Part shown: one piece after another, positions 1 to 8,600 of the stretch
How positions within the stretch are numbered: the first letter of the stretch is position 1
Layout of the letters: every line of letters starts with the position of its first letter
The notes under the pieces: model-generated
Seen by the model: the letters and a program-made list of their open reading frames with translations, nothing else
What the model was told of the DNA's origin: nothing
Database searches by the model: none
DNA from: Oscillospiraceae bacterium
Lineage (GTDB): Bacteria; Bacillota; Clostridia; Oscillospirales; Oscillospiraceae
Direction: 5' to 3'
Length of the DNA: 64,000 nt
Assembly (NCBI GenBank): GCA_017416685.1
Contig: JAFQBN010000033.1
Coordinates: forward strand, 1-64,000
Program-made: the position numbers and the translations under genes

Positions 1-950
1 CCGCTCCACTCCTGCACCAGATTGGGCATATTCACGCTGTTGCGGATGTTGCCGTTGACCAGATAATCCTCCAGCTCGCGGACCGCCATGACGGCGCAGT
101 TATCCTCGCTCTCGGGGGTGGAGGCGCCCAGATGAGGCAGAGCCACAACATTTTTGACGGTGGCGATGCGCTCGTTGGGGAAGTCGGTGACGTACTTGGC
201 CACCCGGCCGGACTCTAGAGCGGCGATCATATCCTCGTCGCACACCAGCTCGCCCCGGGCCAGGTTCAGAATACGCACGTTGCCCTTCATCTTGTCTATG
301 GCCTCGGCATTGATGAAGTCTTTGGTGGAGGGCAGGTAGGGGATGTGCAGGGTGATGTAGTCACAGACACGGAACAGCTCGGTCACGTCCTTGACCACAT
401 GCACATGGCGGTCCAGCCGCAGGGCGGCATCCACAGACAGATAGGGGTCGTAGCCGTACACGTCCATGCCCAGCTTCAGCGCGTCGTTGGCAACCAGTGC
501 GCCGATGGCACCCAGACCGACCACGCCCAGAGTCTTGCGGTACAGCTCGGGACCCACGAAAGCGGACTTGCCCTTCTCCACGGCGGCGGGCAGGTCTACG
601 TTGGGGGTGTGGGCCTGCTCCTGCACCCATTCGGCGCCGCCCAGAATATCGCGGGAGGACAGCAGCATGGCGGCCAGCACCAGCTCCTTCACGGCGTTGG
701 CGTTGGCACCGGGGGTGTTGAAGACCACGATGCCGTTCTCAGTGCAGCGGTCAATGGGGATGTTGTTGGTGCCGGCGCCGGCCCGGGCGATGGCCCGCAG
801 GCTGGCGGGGAACTCGTAATCGTGCATCTTGGCGGAGCGGACCAGAATGCCGTCCTCGTTTGCCACTTCGTCGCCGACCTCAAAGCGCTTGGCATCCAGC
901 TGGCGCAGGCCGACGGAGGCGATCTTGTTCAGAGTTTTGATGCGGTACAT
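1..950 (-). CDS. serA: D-3-phosphoglycerate dehydrogenase, partial (runs off left edge)
   Basis: This enzyme oxidises 3-phosphoglycerate to 3-phosphohydroxypyruvate with NAD, the first step of serine synthesis, in the cytosol. About 316 residues are visible from the start MYRIKTLNKIAS, and the frame is still open at base 1, so the C-terminal part (often an ACT domain in this family) is missing. The Rossmann fingerprint GVVGLGAIGA lies near residue 140, NLARGEL near 229 and the catalytic-His region PHLGAST near 272. It starts 19 bp after the serC stop on the same strand, so the two form a serine operon transcribed leftward. The family assignment is secure; the full length cannot be judged. Confidence 0.93.
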   Translation of the reverse strand, partial: MYRIKTLNKIASVGLRQLDAKRFEVGDEVANEDGILVRSAKMHDYEFPASLRAIARAGAGTNNIPIDRCTENGIVVFNTPGANANAVKELVLAAMLLSSRDILGGAEWVQEQAHTPNVDLPAAVEKGKSAFVGPELYRKTLGVVGLGAIGALVANDALKLGMDVYGYDPYLSVDAALRLDRHVHVVKDVTELFRVCDYITLHIPYLPSTKDFINAEAIDKMKGNVRILNLARGELVCDEDMIAALESGRVAKYVTDFPNERIATVKNVVALPHLGASTPESEDNCAVMAVRELEDYLVNGNIRNSVNMPNLVQEWS

Positions 951-969
951 AGTAACACCTCAAATTAAA

Positions 970-2055
970 TCAGTTATTCTTATCGAAAGCCTTGATGAAC
1001 TCGCACAGCTTCTCCACACCCTCGGTGGGCATGGCATTGTAGATGGAGGCGCGCATGCCGCCCACGTTGCGGTGACCCTTCAGGTTGGCAAAGCCGGCGG
1101 CGGAAGCCTCGGCGATGAACTTGGCGTTCAGATCTTCGCTGTCGGCGCGGAAGGCCACGTTCATGTCGGAGCGGGAGCCGATCTGAGCGGGGCAGGTGAA
1201 CAGCCGGGAGTTGTCCAGCGTCTCATACAGCATGGCAGCCTTGGCGGCCTTGATCTTCTCGATACCGGCCACGCCGCCCTGCTCGTCCACCCAGTCCAGC
1301 ATCAGACCCAGCATGTAAATGCACCAGCAGGGCGGGGTGTTGTACATGGAGTCTTTGTCGATCATGGTCTTGTAATTCATCATCAGGGGGGTGTAGGGCA
1401 GCTCGCTGCCGGCCAGCTCCTCCTTAATAATAACTACGGTCAGACCGGCGGGAGCCATGTTCTTCTGGGCGCCGGCGTAGATGATGCCGTACTTGGACAC
1501 GTCCACGGGCCGGGACATGATGTCGGAGGACATGTCACACACCAGGGGAACATTGCCGGTCTCAGGCACGTACTGCCACTCGGTGCCGTAAATGGTGTTG
1601 TTGGCGCAGTAGTAGAAGTAGCTGGCGTCGGCATCCAGTTTCAGCTCGGCCTGGGTGGGGATGCGGGTATGGTTGCAGTCGGAAGTGTCGGCAGCGATGT
1701 TGACGGTGCCGTACTTTTTGGCCTCCTTGGCGGCCAGGTTGGAGAAGTTGCCGGTGATGGCATAGTCAGCCTTGCCGGTGCGGCTCATCAGGTTCAGGGG
1801 GATCATGGAGAACTGGCCGGAAGCGCCGGTCTGCAGAAACAGCACCTTGTACCCCTCAGGCACACCCATCAGGCGGCGGAACTTTTCCTGGGTGTCGTCA
1901 AAGATCTTCTGGAACACTTTAGATCGGTGGCTCATCTCCATCACTGACATACCGCTGCCGCCGAAATTGGTGATCTCGGCACCGGCACGCTGCAGCACGG
2001 ACAGGGGCAGCATGGAGGGGCCGGCAGAGAAGTTGAAAATACGATTGTCGCTCAT
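970..2055 (-). CDS. serC: Phosphoserine aminotransferase
   Basis: SerC transaminates 3-phosphohydroxypyruvate with glutamate to give phosphoserine, using PLP, in the cytosol. The 361-residue length is normal for the family. The N-terminus NRIFNFSAGPSMLP is typical, and the PLP lysine lies in GAQKNMAPAG near residue 196. The start is fixed by AAGGAGG about 9 nt upstream. It is the first gene of a serC-serA operon with a consensus promoter directly upstream. No phosphoserine phosphatase gene is seen nearby. Confidence 0.96.
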   Translation of the reverse strand: MSDNRIFNFSAGPSMLPLSVLQRAGAEITNFGGSGMSVMEMSHRSKVFQKIFDDTQEKFRRLMGVPEGYKVLFLQTGASGQFSMIPLNLMSRTGKADYAITGNFSNLAAKEAKKYGTVNIAADTSDCNHTRIPTQAELKLDADASYFYYCANNTIYGTEWQYVPETGNVPLVCDMSSDIMSRPVDVSKYGIIYAGAQKNMAPAGLTVVIIKEELAGSELPYTPLMMNYKTMIDKDSMYNTPPCWCIYMLGLMLDWVDEQGGVAGIEKIKAAKAAMLYETLDNSRLFTCPAQIGSRSDMNVAFRADSEDLNAKFIAEASAAGFANLKGHRNVGGMRASIYNAMPTEGVEKLCEFIKAFDKNN

Positions 2056-2099
2056 GGGAAGAACCTCCTTGAAAGATATATAAGTCGGGATTATCCATT

Positions 2100-2128
2100 A
2101 TTATAAAAAGGTGTCCCCGAAGTGTCAA
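2100..2128 (-). promoter_or_regulatory. Sigma-A promoter of serC-serA
   Basis: On the minus strand, TTGACA (2123-2128) and TATAAT (2100-2105) are separated by exactly 17 bp, a perfect match to the vegetative consensus. It lies about 45 bp upstream of the serC start. Confidence 0.92.
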
Positions 2129-2497
2129 TCACAGAACCGACAAAAAGGGCGGATATTTTGTTGTTTTACTTGGTTAAAGTGGTCGAGCGCCGCAAGAGAC
2201 CCTCCCCTCAAAAGGCTTCCCCCCGGGGGGGAAGGCTTATAAAGCTGCGTAGGGGCGGCCACATAGCCCCGCCCTGCCGGGGAAGCGGCACGATTTTGCC
2301 GCGAGTATTGGCAAAAAGCCGAAAATACGGCGGATTTTCCCCCGGAACAGGCCCATATTTACAGGGAAAGAGGCGGAATTTTGTACCCCAAAAGCCGTTT
2401 CATCACAATAAATTGTGTGCAAACCCTTGCAATACCGCAACGGGAGCAAAACTGGCAAAAAGAACAAAAAACACCCTGCGGAACCGAAAAAAATATG
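2129..2497. other. Intergenic stretch with repeat fragments, no gene seen
   Basis: I see no credible coding frame with a ribosome binding site here. The stretch holds a C-run/G-run palindrome at about 2214-2237 (GGCTTCCCCCC then GGGGGGGAAGGC) and a GTAGGGGCGGCC fragment at 2249-2260. Both resemble interspersed motifs found again near 19.3-19.6 kb and 23.3 kb. The rest is A/T-rich toward 2500, leading into the promoter of the large secreted protein. Confidence 0.6.
2205..2260. repeat. Interspersed intergenic repeat fragments (CTTCCCCC palindrome and GTAGGGGCGGCC)
   Basis: The palindrome AAGGCTTCCCCCC/GGGGGGGAAGGCTT is followed by GCGTAGGGGCGGCC. The first motif recurs at about 19441-19465 and the second, in direct or inverted form, at 19557-19579 and 23356-23400. 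They look like dispersed, non-coding, palindromic elements of the REP or MITE kind. The function is unknown. Confidence 0.55.
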
Positions 2498-2532
2498 TTG
2501 CGGATTGAACAAAGTTTTGTTACAATTACATT
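2498..2532 (+). promoter_or_regulatory. Probable promoter of the 2905-aa secreted protein
   Basis: Two overlapping readings are possible: TTGCGG (2498-2503) with TACAAT (2521-2526) at 17 bp, or TTGAAC (2505-2510) with TACATT (2527-2532) at 16 bp. The second places GGAATTT (2538) about 6 nt after the -10. The SLH-protein promoter has the same arrangement, with GGAATTT at 12841. Confidence 0.55.
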
Positions 2533-2537
2533 ACATT

Positions 2538-2664
2538 GGAATTTCATCGTCTGTTCCGGGGTAGGGCGTGGCTGTGCCCTCCGGCAGTAATGCCGCTGCT
2601 GTCGGTTCCGGGCGGAGGAATGAACCAAGATAATGGGGCAAAACCCCAAAAAATGAAAGGAAGG
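2538..2664 (+). promoter_or_regulatory. Structured 5' leader of the 2905-aa secreted protein
   Basis: The leader is about 130 nt. It contains a CGGCA-GTAA-TGCCG hairpin (2582-2595, GNRA-type loop), a longer GC-rich region around it, and a GGGG-CAAAA-CCCC hairpin (2635-2647) next to the ribosome binding site AAAGGAAGG (2656-2664). The hairpin beside the Shine-Dalgarno could stabilise the mRNA or tune initiation; this is inference. Confidence 0.45.
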
Positions 2665-2671
2665 TATTTCT

Positions 2672-5600
2672 ATGAAAAGACCCTTCAAGAAGCTCACGGC
2701 CTGGCTGTGCTGCATGGCAATGCTCATCAGCTTCATCCCGGCCACCGCTCTGCCTGTCTTCGCTGACGAAGCCGAAGGCGAAGTAGAGTGGACCGTAATC
2801 AACGTCACCCAGACTGAGGGCGTTCTTCCTGCTCCCGAGGAGAACTCGAGCTACGAGCTGGAAAGCGACCTGACTCTGACCGGTGACCTCACCGTTCCCG
2901 GCTATATCGGGGTCGACCAGGTGGTCACCCTTGACCTGGCCGGCCACAACCTGATCGCGGGCGAGACCGCCGACGGCGGTATCCTCGCGGTTGACGATGC
3001 TGCCGGCCACCTGACCATCACCGACTCCGTCGGCGGCGGTAAGCTGATCAGCGGCACCTCCGCCGGCACTCCTGCCGTTCAGGTTCAGGCCGGTGAGTTC
3101 ACCCTGGAAGCCGGCGAGATCACCGGCTGGATCCGCGCCGGCAGCGCGGGCGGCATGGTCTTCGTGGGCGCCAACGGCACCTTTAACATGGACGGCGGTA
3201 AGCTGACCGGTGCCAATTCCGCTTACGGCTCTGCCATCCGCTGCGAGGGCGGTGTCGTCAACATGAACGGCGGTGAGATCAGCGGCAACACTGTCACCGA
3301 TCGTGCTGTTATCCGTCTGGCCAGCGGTTCTGAGATGACCATGACCGGCGGCGAGATCAAGAACAACACTGCCACCAACTTTGCGGGTGCAATCCGCGTG
3401 TGTGAGGGTGCTACCTTCACCATGACCGACGGTGTCATCAGCGGCAACACCGCTAAGTACGGTGCCGGTGTCTACTCCGAGGGTACTACCGAGATCACCG
3501 GCGGCACTCTGACCGGCAACGAGGCCACTGCCAGCAACGGCGGCGCTGTCTATGTCAAGACCGGCGAGACCACTGTCGGCGGCGATGCCATCATCACCGA
3601 GAACACTGCTGTCTCCTATGCCGGCGGTATCTTCGTTGACAAGAACGCTACCCTGAACATCGAGGGCGGCGAGATTTCCGAGAACAGCGCTCAGCGCGGC
3701 GCCGGTGTTTCCGGTGCTGAGGCCGGCGCTTCCAATGTTACCATCAACATCAGCGGCGGTACCATTGAGAACAACCACGGCACCCAGCGTGGCGCCAACC
3801 TGTACGGCTATGATGCTACTTACAACATCAGCGGCGGTACCATCGGCGCGGCTACCCACAACGGTGCTGCGGCTACCGGCTTGTACAATGCTGAGGCTCG
3901 TGGCGGTGTCATGAACATCAGCGGCGGTACCATTGCCCAGATTGCTACCAACAAGGGTACTGATTTCACTACCACGGCAATCACCGGCAACCCCGTGATT
4001 ACCAGCATTGCTCCCCACGCCAGCGGCACCAACACCATCGGCGAGCTGACCGAGGGTGCCAATGTTACCTCATCCGAGGCCCTGACCGTGCTGGACAACC
4101 GTGTTGCTGTCAACGGTAAGGTCTATACTTATACCGAGCCTCAGCTGCCCACCAGCGGCACCGTGATGGAGGGCGAGTACGTGCTGGCCGGTGACCTGGT
4201 CCTGACCAACACTCTGACCATCGCTGCCGACACCGAGGTCACCATCGACCTGGCCGGCAACACCATCTCCATGCCCGACAAGGACGCTGTGTACTTTGTC
4301 GTTAACGGCAAGCTGACCATCAAGGACAGCGTTGGCGGCGGTAAGGTTCAGATGAAGAACACCGCGGCCGGCCATGGCGGTATCTATGTTTACGGCACCG
4401 GCACCTTCGTGCTGGAGGGCGGCGAGATCACCGGCTGGACCCGTATCAACGACGGCTCCTACGGTGCCGGCGGTATGTTCGGTCTGTGGGACGGCGCTAC
4501 CTTCACCATGACCGGCGGTAAGATCACCGGCGCTGATTGTGCTTCCAACACCGTGATCCGCACCCAGTCTGCCGGCGCCATCACCGTCACCATCAGCGGC
4601 GGTGAGATCAGCGGCAACCACGCCCAGTCCGGCGGCATCATTGCCGTGAGCGGCACTGCGGACAAGAACGCCACTCTGACCATCAATGGCACCGCCAAGA
4701 TCGACGGCAATACCTGGGGCGCCAACAATGTTGACTTCGCCCCCACCGGTACCGGTCACGAGATCGCGGGTCTTAATACCCACATTACCATCGGCGGCTC
4801 TGCCATTGTCGGCGGTTTGTACAATGACGCCGAGAACAACACCACTGACAACAGCTCTTACACCATCACCGGCGCCCCCACCGTGGCCAGCGTGCGCTGG
4901 AGCGCCGGCGCTGAGACCCCCGTCTCCATCACCGAGCTGACCGAGGGCGCTTCCATCACCATGAGCTCCACCGCCAGCGAGGTGGATGCCACTGTCGCCA
5001 GAACCACCACTGACGACAACCGTTATCTCTACACCTACAAGGTTCCCACTTACGCCGTGACCGTCAACCAGGTTGCCGGCGGTACTGTGGAAGTTGACGT
5101 GACCGAGGGTGCCGCGGGTGCCACCGTCACCGTCACCGCCACTGCCGGCGAGGGTTATGAGCTGGTTAACATTCTGGTCAACGGCGTGGCTATCCAGGGC
5201 AACACCTTCCAGATCGTGGCCGGCGACAACGTCGTCACCGCCACCTTCGAGGCTGTGGATGCCGGCCTGCCCACCAGCGGCTCTGTTGCTGCCGGCGAGT
5301 ACGTCCTGGCTGCTGACCACGTTCTGACCAACCAGCTGTCCTTCGTGAACGGCGTTGACGTCGTCATCGACCTGGCCGGTCACACCATCACCATGCCCGA
5401 TGTGGACGGCTACTACTTCAACATCGACGCCACCTCCAAGCTGACCATCAAGGACAGCGTGGGCGGCGGTAAGGTCCAGTTCAAGAACACTAAGGCCGGT
5501 AATGCCGGTATCAACGTCAACGGCACCTTCGTGCTGGAGGGCGGCGAGCTGAACGGCTGGAGCCGCGTTAACGACGGCGTGTACGGCGCCGGCGGTATGA

Positions 5601-8600
5601 TGAACATGTGGCCCAACTCCACCTTTATCATGACCGGCGGTACCATCACCGGCTGCGAGTGCTCCGGCGACGTCATCATCCGCAACCAGAACGTCAATGA
5701 CGGTGGCCGCACTGTGATCATCACCGGCGGTACCATCACCGGCAACAACGCCAACAGCGGCACCCTTCTGTCTGTGGCGGGTGTTGACGCCAATCCCTCC
5801 ACCCTGACCATCGGCGGCGACGCTGTCATCACCGGCAACACCAAGGCCGGCGCTGCCCTGGATACGGAAGAGGTCTACGGTGCCTTTACCCACGTCACCA
5901 TCGGCGGCAACGCCACCGTTGGTTCTGTCTACACCCGCGCCAGCGATGCCGTTGAGGGTGTCGAGGGCTTCCCCTATGGCTCTCTGACCATCAACGGCGC
6001 TGCCAAGGTTAGCAACATCACCATGAACAGCAGCGCTCGCACTCCTCTGGCGATCAAGGAGCTGACCGAGGGCGCTGAAATCAAGACTGCCATGGCTCTG
6101 GGTGCCAGCCAGAAGGATGCTACCGTTGCCACCAGCGCTGCTGATGAGAACGGCATCTACACCTACACCTGGCAGGATCCTGCCACCGTCGTTTACACCG
6201 TCACCGTTGGTGAGGTTGAGAACGGCACCGTGACCGTGACTCCTGCCGAGGGCGTGATTGGCACTTCCGTTACCATCAACGCTGAACCTGCTGAGGGTTA
6301 CGTGATCGGCACCTTCTACGTGGATGGCAAGGCTATCCCTGGTGCTACCTTCACCATTACCGGCAACCACACGGTTACCGCTACCTTCACCGAGATCGTG
6401 GAGGAAGGCTTCCCCACCAGCGGCGTCGTCGCTGCCGGCGAGTATGTGCTGGAAGAGGACCTGGTCCTGACCGGTTGGCTGACCATCCGTGACGAGGTCG
6501 TCATTGATCTGGCCGGCCACACCATCACCGCTGGCGAGGGCGGCAATGCCTTCCTGCTGGACAAGGCTGAAAGCAAGCTGACCATCATGGACAGCGTTGG
6601 CGGCGGTAAGGTTCAGAGCGGTGCTTCTACCGGTAACCCCGCTGTCTTCCTGCAGGTTGCCGGTGCCCAGTTCATTCTGGACGGCGGCGAGATCACCGGC
6701 TGGAACCGCGCTGGCGGCGCCGGCGGTATGGTTTACCTGCTGGCCGGTACTACCTTCACCATGAACGGCGGTAAGTTGACCGGCGCTTCCTGCGCTGGCA
6801 ACGCCATTATCCGCACCGGTGCCGGCGAATCCACCATCACCATCAACGGCGGTGAGATTTCCGGCAACTCCGTCACCGGCAACGCCCCCATCGGCCTGGC
6901 TTCCGGTGTTACCATGACCGTCACCGGCGGTACCTTCACCGGTAACACTGCTGGCGGCTATGGTCTGATCCATGTCGGTGCCGGCGCCACCCTGAACATC
7001 AGCAACGGTATCTTCACCGAGAACACTGCCAAGAACGGCGGCGTTATCTACAACGAGGGCACCGTGGCTATCACCGGCGGTACCTTCGCCGATAACGAAG
7101 GCGCCACTGCCGGCGGCGCCATTCAGATTCTGAAGGGCTCCACCACCACCATCACCGGCGGTACCTTCACCGGCAACAGCTCCGCTCGCGGCGGCGCTAT
7201 CGGCACCGGCGAGAACGTGCTGACCGAGAGCCTGCCCGTCCTGACCATCGGCGGCACTGCCGTGATCGAGGACAACATCTGCACCGAGTACGGCGCTAAC
7301 CTCTACGCCTACACTCCCGTCCTGACCATCAACGGTGGTACCATCGGTACCGGCTTCAAGGGTGAGGATGTTGTCGGCAAGAGCGCTGCCGCCAACGTCT
7401 GGGTGCGCGGCAACGCCGCTACCACCGTCACCATCACCGGTGGCGACATCAACGGTCTGACCGTTTCCAATGCTCCCACTACCATCACCGGTAACCCCGT
7501 CATTGGTGAGATCAACGCCACCATCAACATGTCCGCTCTGACCTCCGGTGCCAACATCCGCACCGCGGCTACCGGCATGGTTACTGCTGGTGACGATACT
7601 GTCTACACCACCAATGACCGCGACTACTACTTCAAGGGCGACCTGGGCTTCGGCGACAAGTTCGTGCCCGGCGCTACCATCGCCCTGACCGAGAACACCA
7701 GCGTGGGTGCCGGCGTGCAGCTGACTGCTGCTGGCGAGTACACCCTGGATCTGGCCGGCTTCGAGCTGACCGGTAACGCTGCTCCTTACTTCACCGTGGG
7801 CGCCGGCGTCAAGCTGACCATCATCGACAGCGTTGGCGGCGGTAAGATCGTGGGTCTGGAGAACGCTACTGCCGCTATGATTCAGGTCAAGGGCGAGTTC
7901 GTCCTGGCTGGCGGTACTCTGACCGGCCACCACAGCAACGCTGTCAAGCTTGACGCGAATGCTGCCATGACCATGACCGGCGGTGAGATTTCCGGCAACT
8001 ACGCCAACCGTGGCGCCGGTGTTACCTCCGGCGACGTGACCAACTCCGGTGTTACCTTCGCCATGACCGGCGGTATCATCAAGGACAACGTTTGCACCGG
8101 TACCAGCTACCGCGCTGCCAACCTGTACATGTTCGATCCTGCCATGGTTACCCTGGCTGAGGGTGCTACCATCGGCGGTGCTTACATCCAGAATGAGGAT
8201 GGCAGCCTGACTCTGGTGCCTCTGACCAGCCCTGTGTACAACACCGAGGTCCGCGGCGGTAACGCTGCCGTCACCGGCGGTACCTACAAGCAGCTGTGCC
8301 TGAGCAAGAGCTCCGTCAACGTGACCGCTACCATCAGTGGCGCTCCCAAGGTTGAGCTGCTGAGTGCCAACCTCAGCAACACCACCATCGGCAACCTGAC
8401 CACCGGTGCCCGCGTTGCGGTTGACACCAACTATCCCCTGACCGTTGCCGAGGGCGACACCACCGTCTATGCGGAGGCTCGCCTGTACCGCTATGCTGCT
8501 GATCTGACCAGCGTTCTGGTCATCGGCAACAGCTTTGGCGGCGACACCATCAACTACCTGGCTAAGCTGGGCGGTTTCTATGGCAAGGAAATCAAGGCTG

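Noticed and set aside
345..968. 207-codon plus-strand frame over serA
   Set aside because: It is His/Gly/Val-rich shadow sequence over a well-recognised dehydrogenase on the other strand.
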